Below are positions 1-8,960 of a DNA stretch of 64,000 bases, piece after piece. The stretch comes from Sphingomonas sp. J315 (GTDB lineage: Bacteria; Pseudomonadota; Alphaproteobacteria; Sphingomonadales; Sphingomonadaceae): positions 3,400,501-3,464,500 of the forward strand of contig NZ_CP088296.1 of NCBI RefSeq assembly GCF_024666595.1. Direction: 5' to 3'. The notes below the pieces were generated by a model. The model did no database searches, was not told the DNA's origin, and saw only the letters and a list, made by a program, of their open reading frames with translations. A program made the translations under genes and the position numbers. The stretch's first letter is position 1. Every line of letters starts with the position of its first letter.

Positions 1-366
1 CTGGAGCAATTGCAGCGTCTGGTCATTCTCGAACCGGTCGAAGGTCAGGCTGGCCCCGGCATTGAGATTGTCGCCATCCTTCTTGCCGGCCCAGATCAGG
101 CCACCGCTTTCGGTGCCTTCGTCGTTGAGCATCAGCATACCGGCGGCAAAGGCGCGGTCGGGGCGCGCGATCTCGTCACCCTTGTAGAAGGCACCGGGGA
201 AGCGGCCCTTGCTGGCGATCACCAGCCGCAGCGTGCCGTCCGGCTCGCGGACATTGATCCGCTCGACATCGATCGTCCCGAATTTCTGCGGCTTCGTCGC
301 TGCCACCAATGTCACCGCCGCGATGGTCACCGCTGCACCCGTCACCAAACCCTGCCAATACGCCAT
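1..366 (-). CDS. Hypothetical membrane-anchored protein, 3' end outside window
   Basis: Read on the minus strand from an ATG at 366, the frame stays open for 122 codons to the window edge, so the C-terminus is missing. The N-terminus (MAYWQGLVTGAAVTIAAVTL) is one hydrophobic segment of about 20 residues, fitting an uncleaved anchor or signal peptide. A polar domain follows containing VERINVREPDGTLRLVI and later MLMLNDEGTESGGLIWAG. I do not recognise a named family; short repeats of this INVREPDGTLR type occur in uncharacterised sphingomonad proteins, as far as I recall. It diverges from proC, with about 135 bp between the two starts. No function is proposed. Confidence 0.6.
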   Translation of the reverse strand, partial: MAYWQGLVTGAAVTIAAVTLVAATKPQKFGTIDVERINVREPDGTLRLVIASKGRFPGAFYKGDEIARPDRAFAAGMLMLNDEGTESGGLIWAGKKDGDNLNAGASLTFDRFENDQTLQLLQ

Positions 367-501
367 TTTAGTCCCCGAAAGTTGCGGACGCGGAACGTAC
401 TGGCGGGCGAAGCGGGGTCAACCGCGCGCGGCGTGTTTTCTGGGGGCTTGACCCGACGCCGCGCTTCTTCGACGGGCGGTAAAGGCAATGGAGCTGTGGC
501 A

Positions 502-1305
502 ATGACGACCCCCAAGACCCTGTGGCTGATCGGTTGCGGCAATATGGCCGGGGCGATGTTGCGGCGCTGGATCGCGGCGGGGACCGTGCGCGGGGAGGAT
601 GTGTTTGTCCTCAATCGCGGCGACTGCGACCTGCCCCAAGGCGTGCGGCAGGGGCGGGTGCTGCCCGAGGGCGCGCTGCCCGACGCAGTCATGCTGGGGG
701 TCAAGCCGCAGCAGCTGGACGGAATTGCGGATCAGATTGCGGCCCGGATCGCGGGCGTGCCGATGCTGGTGTCGATCCTTGCCGGGGTCGAGGAGGCGGC
801 GCTGGCGGCGCGGTTCGATGCCGGGGCGATCGTGCGTGCGATGCCCAACCTGCCGGTCGAGATCGGCAAGGGTGTGGTCGCGCTGCATAGCGACAGTGCG
901 GATGCCGAAGCGCGGGCCGGGGCCGAGGTGCTGATGGCCCCGCTCGGCCTCGTCGAATGGGTCGATGCCGCGCGGTTCGACGCGGTGACCGCGCTCGCGG
1001 GCAGCGGCCCTGCGTTCGTCTATCGCTTCGTCGACGCGTTGGCGGCGGCTGGCGCGGCGGTCGGCATTCCCGCAGATCAGGCGCTGCGGCTTGCGCTGGC
1101 GACGGTCGAGGGCGGGGCGTTGCTGGCCGCCCGATCCTCCGAGACGCCTGCGACGCTCGCCGACAAGGTCGCGAGCCCCGGTGGATCGACCCGCAAGGGA
1201 CTGGATGTACTCGATACCGATTCCGCGCTGGTGAAGCTGTTGACCGCCACGCTCGAAGCGTCCGAGCGGCGCAACGCCGAAATGGCCGCCGCCGCGCACG
1301 GCTGA
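502..1305 (+). CDS. proC: Pyrroline-5-carboxylate reductase
   Basis: Catalyses the last step of proline synthesis, reduction of 1-pyrroline-5-carboxylate with NAD(P)H in the cytoplasm. From the ATG at 502 the protein has 267 residues, normal for ProC. The N-terminal Rossmann fold begins with LWLIGCGNMAGAM (about residues 7-19). The C-terminal dimerisation half carries VTALAGSGPAFVYRF and the family signature around VASPGGSTRKGLDVL. The frame is open far upstream of 502, but the upstream codons do not resemble ProC and overlap the divergent gene at the left edge, so 502 is the sensible start. A hemerythrin-domain gene follows after 60 bp. Confidence 0.95.
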   Translation: MTTPKTLWLIGCGNMAGAMLRRWIAAGTVRGEDVFVLNRGDCDLPQGVRQGRVLPEGALPDAVMLGVKPQQLDGIADQIAARIAGVPMLVSILAGVEEAALAARFDAGAIVRAMPNLPVEIGKGVVALHSDSADAEARAGAEVLMAPLGLVEWVDAARFDAVTALAGSGPAFVYRFVDALAAAGAAVGIPADQALRLALATVEGGALLAARSSETPATLADKVASPGGSTRKGLDVLDTDSALVKLLTATLEASERRNAEMAAAAHG

Positions 1306-1365
1306 ACGGAACGTCCAACCCGCTGAAAACGTTGTCGCGCCACATTCCAAGTCATGGAGGCGATG

Positions 1366-1995
1366 ATGGCGACCAAGGCGCAGAGCAGAGCGAAGCAGGC
1401 AGACAATCAGGCCCGGGACAGCCAGGGCCGGTTCAAGGAAGAAGGCGGCTGGGGCGGCAGCTTCGGCAAGATCGCTGGCGCGACTGCGGCGGGCGCGGCG
1501 CTGGGTGTGCTGGCGATGCTGGGCCGCAAGGCGGCGGTGCAATCGCCGACCCTGCTGGCGGGCGACTGGATGGACGGGCTGATCGCCGAGCATCAGGCGG
1601 TGCTCAAACTGCTCGACGCGATCGAGGCGACCGACGATAGCGCAACCGCGCGGCGCACGATGATGCTGACCCAGCTCAAGCACGCGCTGGCCAAGCATGC
1701 GATCGAGGAAGAAAATGTGATCTATCCCGCGCTGCGTGAGGCCGGGAAGGTCGAGGCGGCGGACGAGCTCAACAACGAGCATGGCTATGTGAAGCAGCAT
1801 TTGTACGAGCTGGACAATATGCCCGCCGCGAGCCCGCAATTCCTCGCGACGATCCGCAAGCTGCGCAGCGAACTGGAGGAGCATATGCAGGATGAGGAGG
1901 AGCGGCTGTTCCCGCAGCTGCGCGCCAGCCTGTCGGAAGAAAAGAACGCCGCGCTCACCAAGGCGATGAACCGCGAGGGGTTCAAGGTGGCCTAG
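1366..1995 (+). CDS. Hemerythrin HHE cation-binding domain protein
   Basis: A 209-residue protein with a lysine/glutamine-rich N-terminus, a glycine/alanine-rich segment (about residues 30-55), and a four-helix HHE hemerythrin-like domain in the second half. Metal-binding histidines and carboxylates can be seen in IAEHQAVLKLL, HAIEEENVIYP, NEHGYVKQHLYEL and LEEHMQDEEERLFP. Such domains bind a di-iron centre and are linked to oxygen, NO or iron sensing or storage; the role here is unknown. The codons ATGGAGGCGATGATG offer three ATGs; a GGAGG at 1355-1359 is well placed for the third (1366). Its end overlaps the convergent MarR gene by 4 bp. Confidence 0.85.
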   Translation: MATKAQSRAKQADNQARDSQGRFKEEGGWGGSFGKIAGATAAGAALGVLAMLGRKAAVQSPTLLAGDWMDGLIAEHQAVLKLLDAIEATDDSATARRTMMLTQLKHALAKHAIEEENVIYPALREAGKVEAADELNNEHGYVKQHLYELDNMPAASPQFLATIRKLRSELEEHMQDEEERLFPQLRASLSEEKNAALTKAMNREGFKVA

Positions 1996-2492
1996 CGCCC
2001 CAGGTCCGATACCCGCTTGCGCTCGTCGGCGGGGATCAGCCCCTCAAGCACTGCCCAGAACCCCCCGACCGCCGCCTGTCCCGCCGAGGAATAGGCGGCG
2101 GTCATCTTTTCGCGGAGTGCGTCGAACAGTTCCGCTTCCAATTTCGTGCCCTCGGGCGTCAGCCGCAGCAGGCGTTGGCGGCGATCTTCGCGCCCCGGCC
2201 GCGTCTCGATCAGGCCGCGTTCGGTCAGGTCGGTCAGCACGCGCCCAAGCGACTGCTTGGTGATTGCGAGCAGCGAGATCAGCTCGCCCACCGTGATGTC
2301 GGGCTGGCGCGCGACGAAGTAGAGCGACCGGTGATGCGCGCGGCCCAGCCCCTGCGCCGCCAGCCCCTCGTCGATCGAGCGGGTGAGGTGGCTGTAGCCG
2401 AAATAGAGCATTTCGACGCCGCGCCGGATCTCGGCTTCGCGCAGGAATAGCGGGGACGCAGTTGGGACAGCCATGTTGACCTGTTTTGCCAT
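1992..2492 (-). CDS. MarR-family transcriptional regulator
   Basis: A 166-residue winged-helix protein of MarR type. The DNA-binding core runs through DITVGELISLLAITKQSLGR (recognition helix region) and the wing TRPGREDRRQRLLRLTPEG, the usual MarR D-R-R wing signature. MarR proteins are dimeric and usually released from DNA by small aromatic or other ligands; the ligand cannot be told from sequence. The gene is divergent from ilvE, with about 50 bp between starts, so it may regulate itself or ilvE. It contains an intact G6 run (plus-strand C6 at 2061-2066) that does not break the frame, a useful control for the frameshifts elsewhere. Confidence 0.9.
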   Translation of the reverse strand: MAKQVNMAVPTASPLFLREAEIRRGVEMLYFGYSHLTRSIDEGLAAQGLGRAHHRSLYFVARQPDITVGELISLLAITKQSLGRVLTDLTERGLIETRPGREDRRQRLLRLTPEGTKLEAELFDALREKMTAAYSSAGQAAVGGFWAVLEGLIPADERKRVSDLGR

Positions 2493-2543
2493 CGGCCTTA
2501 GGCGTGCGCAACGGTAGATTCCGGGTCAATTCGGGAGAGTGAT

Positions 2544-3630
2544 GTGAGCAGCCTGTTCCACGTTGAAGCCAATCCGGCTCCGGTCGATGCGAACGAGCGG
2601 ACGCGCCTCCTTGCCGATCCGGGCTTCGGAAAGCTGTTCACCGATCATATGGCGATGATCCGCTGGTCGGACGCAAAGGGTTGGCACGACGCGAAAATCA
2701 CCGCGCGCGCACCCCTGACGCTCGATCCCGCAACCGCCGTGCTGCACTATGCGCAGGAGATTTTCGAGGGGCTCAAGGCCTATCGCCTCGGCGATGGCGG
2801 GACCGCGCTGTTCCGCCCCGAGGAGAATGCCCGCCGCTTCCGCGAATCGGCGCGGCGCATGGCGATGCCCGAACTGCCCGACGAGCTGTTCATCGGCTCG
2901 CTCGAGGCGCTGGTCGCCGCCGACCGCGACTGGATTCCGACGCTTGAGGGCGGGTCGCTCTATCTGCGCCCGTTCATGTTCGCGAGCGAGGTGTTCCTGG
3001 GGGGTGAAGCCCGCGAGCGAATATCTCTACCTCGTCATCGCATCGCCCGCCGGTGCCTATTTCAAGAGCGGGGCGAAGGCGGTGACGATCTGGGTCTCCG
3101 ACCATTACACCCGCGCCGCGCCGGGCGGTACGGGGGCGGCCAAGTGTGGTGGCAACTATGCCGCCAGCCTGGTCGCGCAGGCCGAGGCGATCAAGCAGGG
3201 CTGCGACCAGGTCGTGTTCCTCGACGCGGCTGAGCGCCGCTGGGTGGAGGAACTGGGCGGCATGAACCTGTTCTTCGTGTTCGACGATGGCAGCATCGTC
3301 ACCCCGCCGCTGACCGGCACGATCCTGCCCGGAATCACGCGCGAGTCGATCATCGCGCTGGCGCGGGAGCAGGGGATCACGGTGCGTGAGGAGCCCTATG
3401 CGATCGACCAGTGGGAGGCGGATGCGAACAGCGGTCGGCTGGTCGAAACCTTTGCCTGCGGCACCGCGGCGGTGGTCACCCCGGTCGGCCAGGTGAAGAG
3501 CCGCGACGGCGGCTTCACCATCGGCAGCGGCGGCCCGGGACAGGTGACCGAAGCGCTCAAGGCACGCCTGACCGCGATCCAGCGCGGCGAAGCGCCCGAC
3601 CCGCATGGCTGGGTGCATCGGTTCGGTTAA
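2544..3630 (+). CDS. ilvE: Branched-chain amino acid aminotransferase (frameshifted at G6)
   Basis: PLP-dependent transaminase for the last step of valine, leucine and isoleucine synthesis, and the first of their breakdown. It starts at GTG 2544 with GGGAG upstream. The first part runs to FASEVFLG; the remainder (VKPASEYLYLVIASPAGAYF) continues in the next frame. Removing one G from the six at 2999-3004 restores a continuous 361-residue protein, normal for the long BCAT class. The PLP lysine lies in GGTGAAKCGGNYAA, and the phosphate-binding FACGTAAVVTPVGQV is present. Because ilvE is normally essential for prototrophy and both halves are perfectly conserved, an extra base in the sequence is more likely than a true pseudogene. 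Confidence 0.88.
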
Positions 3631-3684
3631 ATCCTCTTTTCAGCGGCGGCGCGGCGCTCTAAGGGCGTCGCTTCCGCGACATGT

Positions 3685-3759
3685 TGGGGCGTAGCCAAGC
3701 GGTAAGGCAGCGGTTTTTGGTACCGCCATGCGCTGGTTCGAATCCAGCCGCCCCAGCCA
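3685..3759 (+). tRNA. tRNA-Gln (anticodon TTG)
   Basis: A complete cloverleaf can be folded by eye. The acceptor stem TGGGGCG (3685-3691) pairs with CGCCCCA (3749-3755), followed by discriminator G and an encoded CCA (3757-3759). The D arm is GCC...GGC, the anticodon stem GCGGT/ACCGC, and the loop TTTTGGT places TTG at positions 34-36. The T arm has GGTTCGAATCC. The TTG anticodon with a weak U-A first pair is typical of tRNA-Gln. It lies between ilvE and the convergent protease gene. Confidence 0.96.
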
Positions 3760-3775
3760 TTCCCACCCGATCGAT

Positions 3776-5005
3776 CTAGGGGCGGCCCGTGATGACGGTC
3801 GGTGTCTCGATCAGCAGCGTCCAGGGCGTCGGCAGGTAATCGAGCGACATATAGAAATAGAAGGCGCAGGAACCGTCGCGGCGGAACGTTGCGCCCTTGA
3901 CGATTCCGAACGCGGCCGTTCCGCTGAACACCGGACCGCCGCTGTCGCCCTGTTTGCACGTCGGCCCCGCCACAGCGACCCAGGTGGGAAGGCAGAACCC
4001 GCCGCACAGCTCGCCCGATGGGGCGAAATCGAGCAGGGTCACTTCGGCGCAGCTGTACCCCGTGCTCTCGCCGCGATGGCAGACAAAGTCGCCCGCGCGG
4101 GTGCTCGGCTTGGTCCGCTGCACCTCGACCGGGCGCGCCACCGTCCGTGCGGTGTCGGCGAAGAACAGCGGGCGGGCGGGGGCGGGGCCGGCATGGATCT
4201 GAACGTCGTGATAGCCCCAGCCCCATTGCCCGACAAAGGCGAGCGGGGTCGCCTGGCGCTGCGGATCGATATAGCTGAGGTCGTCGAGGCAGTGGGCGGC
4301 GGTGGTGATGCCGGTGCGCGTGCCGTCGCCGACCAGAAAGCCGCTGGTGCAGCGATAGCGCTTGCCGCTGACCGGATCGGTCCCGTCGAGCCGCCCGCCG
4401 CCCTGTGGGCCGAGGTTGCGGTCCACATGATCGAGCGCGCGGACCCGGACCGGGACGCCGGTCAATTGTGTCAGCCGTGCGTCGAGCATCGCGGCTCCCC
4501 CTGCCTTCTCGACTGCGGCATTGCCCGCGATCACCACCAGCTCACCGGTACGCGGGTCGATGCCCATGGCGGGATAGCTGCCCAGCGCCGCGCGGATCGC
4601 GGCCTGGTGATGGGACAGCGCCCAAACCACGCGGTCGCGGCTAACCTTTGCTCCGGTGCGAAACTGAACCTGAACCCGCGTCGTCCCCGCCGTGATCCAG
4701 CGCGTGGGGACCGGCTGGTCGCCCGTCAGATAGACGATGAAGCGGTAGTCGGGACGATGCTGGACCGAGATTCCGGCGAGACGGTCGCGGTAGCGGTCGG
4801 CGATCGCGTCGATGACGGGAACGCTGTCCTGCTGCGCCGCGAGCCGCCGCACCGCTTCGGGCTGCGTAACGCCATAGGCGCGGGCATATTCGGCACCGTC
4901 CTGCGCCAGCGCGTCGTCGCGCGTCTGGGCGGTCTGCGCGGCTGCCGGGGTTGCGGCCAGCATCAGCGCGGCGGGCAGGAACAGGCGCGATGAGGTCGGG
5001 CGCAT
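3776..5005 (-). CDS. Secreted trypsin-like (S1 family) serine protease
   Basis: A 409-residue protein with a cleavable signal peptide (LPAALMLAATPAAAQ). A long N-terminal region (about 25-200) resembles the pro-regions of secreted bacterial chymotrypsin-like proteases; the catalytic domain follows. The triad is visible: His238 in TTAAHC, Asp267 in YHDVQI, Ser355 in KQGDSGGP. Several cysteines in the domain could form disulfides, as expected outside the cytoplasm. It is convergent with tRNA-Gln and has no obvious functional link to the sugar locus starting at 5.2 kb. The exact substrate preference is unknown. Confidence 0.88.
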   Translation of the reverse strand: MRPTSSRLFLPAALMLAATPAAAQTAQTRDDALAQDGAEYARAYGVTQPEAVRRLAAQQDSVPVIDAIADRYRDRLAGISVQHRPDYRFIVYLTGDQPVPTRWITAGTTRVQVQFRTGAKVSRDRVVWALSHHQAAIRAALGSYPAMGIDPRTGELVVIAGNAAVEKAGGAAMLDARLTQLTGVPVRVRALDHVDRNLGPQGGGRLDGTDPVSGKRYRCTSGFLVGDGTRTGITTAAHCLDDLSYIDPQRQATPLAFVGQWGWGYHDVQIHAGPAPARPLFFADTARTVARPVEVQRTKPSTRAGDFVCHRGESTGYSCAEVTLLDFAPSGELCGGFCLPTWVAVAGPTCKQGDSGGPVFSGTAAFGIVKGATFRRDGSCAFYFYMSLDYLPTPWTLLIETPTVITGRP

Positions 5006-5152
5006 GGCTTCGCCTACATGAGCTGGGCGGCGGTGAGAAGCGGTTCAGCCGTCAGCGGATATGCCGGGGACCGCTTCGCGACCTCCCGGATTTCAAGGAA
5101 CGCCCCGACCACTTGCGATCCATTGTTGGCGATGATAGCCGATCCATTCATG

Positions 5153-5164
5153 GCAATCGATTGC
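5153..5164. promoter_or_regulatory. LacI-type operator, copy A (perfect palindrome)
   Basis: GCAATCGATTGC is a perfect 12-bp palindrome with the central CG typical of LacI/GalR operators. It lies 59 bp upstream of the ATG of the SGNH esterase that precedes the lacI-type gene, so this copy would also make the regulator autoregulated. Five further copies lie at 7649, 8835, 8926, 13462 and 17132. Confidence 0.8.
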
Positions 5165-5223
5165 AGGTCGCAAGTCACTTCGCTCGCGGCCCTGTGACGG
5201 GAACGTTTTTCGGGAGGGGCGCG

Positions 5224-6523
5224 ATGAGATTCGGGTTGAACGGAGGCGGTACCGCGCTGCTACTGGGTGCATTGTCGCTGATGTTCGCATCGACCGCGCA
5301 GGCCGGGGATCGCTGGATCAGCGCCTGGGGAACTGCGCAGCAGCTCGCACCCATGCCGCCGCCCCGGATGCCCCCCGCGACCCGAAGGCGAGACGCGTCC
5401 CGCGCCCCCGCCATCGGCACCGTCGCCGGTCCTTCCTACGCCCCAACGGCTGCACGACCAGACCGTGCGGATGATCGTGCGCCCCACGATCGGCGGCAGC
5501 GTCTTGCGCGTCCAGTTCTCCAACGCATCCGGGGGCGAGCCAGTCAGGATCGGACGGGCCGCGATCGCCAAGAGTGCCGGCGCCTCTGCGATCGTTGCCG
5601 GCACGTCGCGGGCGCTCAGCTTTGCGGGGCAAGCGGATGTGACGATCCAGCCCGGCGCGGTTGCGACCAGTGATCCCGTCAGCATCGACCTGGCGGCGTT
5701 CGAGCAGCTCGCGGTTTCGATCCATCTGCCTGCGGATACCGCCGTCAACACGCTTCATCCGCTGGGACTGCGTACCACCTACATCGTCAAGGGTGACCGA
5801 ACCGGCGACACGGCGCTGAGCGGATCCGATACCAACCGATCCTATCTCTGGCTAACCGGCGTCGTGGTGGAGGCAGCCCCCGAGGCGGGGACGATCGTCG
5901 CGTTCGGGGATTCGATCACCGATGGCTATGGAACGACCCCGGACACGGGCCGCGCCTGGCCCGACCTGCTTGCCGATCGGCTGCAAAAAGATGCGCGAAC
6001 CCGGCATCTCTCGGTCGTCAATATGGGCATTTCCGGCAATCGCGTGCGGCGCGACGGCGCTGGCCTGTCGGCACTGGCGCGCTTTGACCGCGACGTGCTG
6101 GCGCGGCCAGGGGTGCGATGGGTGATCCTGCTGGAAGGGATCAACGACATCAACTTCGCGGCGATACCGGGCATGCCGTCGAGTGAGGCGGTCACGGCGG
6201 AAGAACTGATCGCCGCCTATGCGCAGTTCATCGATCGGGCGCATCTGCACGGTATCAAGGTGATGGGCGCGACGATCGCGCCGACCGAGGGGCTGTGGCT
6301 GTACAGCGAGAAGACCGAGGCGCTGCGCGAGGCGGTCAACAGCTGGATCCGCACCAGCGGAAGGTTCGACGCGGTGGTCGATTTCGACGCCACGCTGCGC
6401 GACCCCGCGCGTCCGACGCGGCTGAACCCGGCCTATGACCCCGGCGATCATGTCCATCCGAACGACGCCGGCAATGCCGCGATGGCGGCGGCAGTGGACG
6501 TCGCGCGGTTCCTGAAGCCTTAG
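5224..6523 (+). CDS. Secreted SGNH/GDSL-family esterase (frameshifted at C6)
   Basis: An exported esterase of the SGNH hydrolase superfamily. It starts at ATG 5224 after a strong GGGAGGGG site, with signal peptide GALSLMFASTAQA. After DRWISAWGTAQQLAPMPPP the frame must shift: removing one C from the run at 5371-5376 joins it to a proline-rich linker and then HDQTVRMIVRPTIGG, giving about 432 residues. The catalytic blocks are clear: Ser in VAFGDSITDGYG, Gly in GISGNRV, Asn in LEGINDINF, and the Asp/His pair in DHVHPNDAGN. The gene is first in line before the lacI-type regulator (76 bp gap), under operator A. The acyl substrate is unknown; the context suggests ester-decorated sugar. Confidence 0.85.
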
Positions 6524-6599
6524 TTTGCAACCGGACATGCGCTTGTTGCAAAGGGGGGCACGGCAACCCTATCCCCTTGGCGTGCGGGGGAGGCGGAAT

Positions 6600-7604
6600 T
6601 TGACGCGCAAGATCAAGACCATCTACGACCTCGCCGAACTTGCCGGGGTGTCGGCCGCGACCGTGTCGCGCGCGCTGGCCGGCAAGACGATGGTCAATTC
6701 AAAGACGTCGGAACGCATTCGCAAGCTCGCGGAAAAGCACGATTTCCGTCCCAGCGCGCTCGCCCGCAATTTGCGGACCAAGCAGCGCGGCGCGATCGGC
6801 GTTGTCGTGCCGCTGGGCCATGATCGCGGACAGCATCTGTCCGATCCGTTCTTCATGACGCTGATCGGCTATCTCGCCGACGAGTTGAGCGAGCGCGGGT
6901 TCGACCTGATGCTGTCGCGTGTCATTCCCAACCAGGACAATTGGCTGTCCCGGCTGATCGATGCCGACCGCGTCGACGGCTTCATCATCGTCGGCCAGTC
7001 GGATCAGTCGCAGGTGCTCGACCGGATCGCCGCCGACTATCTGCCGCTGGTCGCATGGGGCGGATTTGTCCAGGGGCAGATCCATTGTTCGGTGGGCACC
7101 GACAATTTCCTGGGCGGACGGCTGGCGACCCAGCATCTGATCGACCGCGGATGCCGCAAGATCGCGTTCTTGGGCAATACCCAGGCGATCGAACCGTCGC
7201 TGCGGCTCCAAGGCGCAAAGGCCGCGATCGGAGCGCACAACGACATCGTGCTGGTCGATGCCCCGACCCATTTTGCTTCGGAAGTCAGCGGGTCGGACAT
7301 CGACACGTTTCTCGACCAGTCAGCTATCCTGCCCGACGGCATTTTCGCCGCGTCCGATCTGATCGCGCTGACCGCGATTCAGGTGCTGGCGACACGCGGC
7401 CTTTCGGTGCCGGGGGATGTGAAGGTGGTCGGTTATGACGATCTCTACCTCGCCCGCACGAGCGCACCGCCACTGTCCACCGTGCGCCAGAACCTTGCCG
7501 CAGGTGCGGCGCATCTGGTCGACAGCCTGATGAAGCGCATCGCCGGCGATGCGACCGGATCGACGATCCTCAATCCCGAACTCATCGTCCGCGAGTCCAG
7601 CTGA
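6600..7604 (+). CDS. LacI-family transcriptional regulator of the sucrose/ester locus
   Basis: A 334-residue LacI/GalR repressor. The start is TTG 6600 behind GGGGGAGGCGG; upstream in-frame codons are not regulator-like. The N-terminal helix-turn-helix is TIYDLAELAGVSAATVSRAL, followed by the hinge helix and SALARNLRTK. The periplasmic-binding-protein-like sugar domain follows, with GVVVPLGHD, DGFIIVGQSDQ, GCRKIAFLGN and IFAASDLIALTAIQVL, ending with VGYDDLYLARTSAPPLSTV. It is probably co-transcribed with the upstream esterase. The repeated palindrome GCAATCGATTGC in the neighbouring promoters is the natural candidate for its binding site; the effector is likely a sugar of this pathway (inference). 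Confidence 0.93.
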   Translation: MTRKIKTIYDLAELAGVSAATVSRALAGKTMVNSKTSERIRKLAEKHDFRPSALARNLRTKQRGAIGVVVPLGHDRGQHLSDPFFMTLIGYLADELSERGFDLMLSRVIPNQDNWLSRLIDADRVDGFIIVGQSDQSQVLDRIAADYLPLVAWGGFVQGQIHCSVGTDNFLGGRLATQHLIDRGCRKIAFLGNTQAIEPSLRLQGAKAAIGAHNDIVLVDAPTHFASEVSGSDIDTFLDQSAILPDGIFAASDLIALTAIQVLATRGLSVPGDVKVVGYDDLYLARTSAPPLSTVRQNLAAGAAHLVDSLMKRIAGDATGSTILNPELIVRESS

Positions 7605-7648
7605 TTGTTGCCAGGCCGGGCGCCCTACGACTTTGGTCGAGTTGACTT

Positions 7649-7660
7649 GCAATCGATTGC
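7649..7660. promoter_or_regulatory. LacI-type operator, copy B (perfect palindrome)
   Basis: GCAATCGATTGC followed by TAA, identical over 15 bases to copy F at 17132. It lies 63 bp upstream of the ATG of the HSL-type esterase and 44 bp after the end of the lacI-type gene, so it sits in the promoter position of the esterase. Confidence 0.8.
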
Positions 7661-7723
7661 TAATAGGGTGTCGACATAGTGGACCCGAGTCCGAAGCGAC
7701 CGGAAAACGTGTGGGAGAGTGTG

Positions 7724-8800
7724 ATGCGGGCAAGGATCTCGGCATTTTGCGGCGCGGCTTTGCTCGCGATGGCGCCGCCCGCTGCATCCGCGCAGCAAGC
7801 CCCGACGCCACCTCCGCTCACTGCCGAGGATGAAGCGAAGCTCGCGCCGATCGCGCCGGAGCTGCGCGCGGGCGCGCGGCTGGCGCTGGGATTCTCCAAG
7901 ATGATGGGCACGATTGACGAGGCGATGGTGCTGGCGTCGCGAAAGCGCGGCGGTGGTCCCCCGATCCCCCCGCGTCACGCCGATATTCCCGTGGTCGAGA
8001 AGATGATTCCCGGCCCGGTCGGTGCGCCGCAGGTGAAGTTGTTCGTCATCAACGCCAAGCCGGGGACCAGCCGTCCCGGTATCGTCCATACCCATGGCGG
8101 CGGCTACATCCTCGGCACCGCCGCGACCGATGTCCGCCGTCTTCAGGACATGGCGCGCGAGCTCGATGCGGTGATCGTCAGCGTCGAATATCGCCTTGCA
8201 CCGGAAACGACCTATCAGGGGTCGATCGAGGACAATTATGCGGGCCTCAGCTGGATGTATCGCAATGCCGCCGAACTGGGTCTGGACCGCAGCCGCATTG
8301 CGGTGACCGGCGAGAGCGCGGGCGGGGGGCATGCGGCTCTGTTGGCCATTACCGCGCGCGACCGCGGAGAAATCCCCATCGCGTTTCAGGCATTGGTCTA
8401 TCCCATGCTGGACGACCGCACCGGCGGGGCGGTGAAGCTGCCTGGCCATATCGCCACCGTGGGGTGGAGCGGGTTGGAAAACCAATATGGCTGGAAGGCG
8501 TTCCTGGGCCAGGAACCCGGAACCGACAAGGTGCCGGCGCGCGCCGTTCCAGCGCGCACGCAAAACCTTGCGGGACTGCCGCCCGCCTTCATCCAGGTCG
8601 GCGGGGTCGATCTCTTCGTCAGCGAGGATATCGACTATGCCCGGCGGCTGAACGAGGCCGGGGTGCCGACCGAATTGCAGGTTATTCCGGGGGCCTATCA
8701 CGGCTTCGACCAGCTGTCGGCTGACTCGCCGCAAGCGAGGCAGTTCAACCGCGCGAAGATCGAGGCGCTGCGTCGCGCCTTTGCGCGCCCCGCCAAATAG
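7724..8800 (+). CDS. Secreted alpha/beta hydrolase esterase, HSL family
   Basis: A 358-residue exported carboxylesterase. The ATG at 7724 follows GGGAGAG and begins a signal peptide (CGAALLAMAPPAASAQQ). The hormone-sensitive-lipase class is shown by the oxyanion motif THGGGYILG, nucleophile elbow GESAGGGHAAL, acid Asp in VGGVDLFVSEDI and His in AYHGFDQ. Such enzymes cut short-chain acyl esters. Operator B lies directly upstream, placing it in the LacI regulon, and the TonB receptor follows. The gene contains two intact hexamer runs (7966-7971 and 8324-8329). Substrate is unknown; removal of acyl groups from an imported sugar is my inference. Confidence 0.88.
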   Translation: MRARISAFCGAALLAMAPPAASAQQAPTPPPLTAEDEAKLAPIAPELRAGARLALGFSKMMGTIDEAMVLASRKRGGGPPIPPRHADIPVVEKMIPGPVGAPQVKLFVINAKPGTSRPGIVHTHGGGYILGTAATDVRRLQDMARELDAVIVSVEYRLAPETTYQGSIEDNYAGLSWMYRNAAELGLDRSRIAVTGESAGGGHAALLAITARDRGEIPIAFQALVYPMLDDRTGGAVKLPGHIATVGWSGLENQYGWKAFLGQEPGTDKVPARAVPARTQNLAGLPPAFIQVGGVDLFVSEDIDYARRLNEAGVPTELQVIPGAYHGFDQLSADSPQARQFNRAKIEALRRAFARPAK

Positions 8801-8834
8801 GAACGACCGCAAAGGCTTGGCAACCGTTTGAGTG

Positions 8835-8846
8835 GCAAACGATTGC
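8835..8846. promoter_or_regulatory. LacI-type operator, copy C (one mismatch)
   Basis: GCAAACGATTGC differs from the perfect palindrome at one position. It is the more distal of two sites in front of the TonB receptor gene, 80 bp upstream of copy D when measured from end to start; the pair could permit looping or graded repression. Confidence 0.6.
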
Positions 8847-8925
8847 ATTAGTCGCCTGTTGATTGAATAGCTGGAGGAACGCACGGGTCGGGCCGCTCCT
8901 TGACGACGTCCTCCGGCCTATTTAT

Positions 8926-8937
8926 GCAATCGATTGA
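8926..8937. promoter_or_regulatory. LacI-type operator, copy D (one mismatch)
   Basis: GCAATCGATTGA, one base from perfect, ends 23 bp before the ATG of the TonB receptor. It is close enough to overlap the transcription start and block initiation or clearance. Confidence 0.7.
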
Positions 8938-8960
8938 AAAAATAACCGGGGGAGAGGATA

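Noticed and set aside
418..1884. 488-codon minus-strand open frame opposite proC and the hemerythrin gene
   Set aside because: The plus-strand genes are clearly conserved; the antisense product is low-complexity Arg/Gln-rich.
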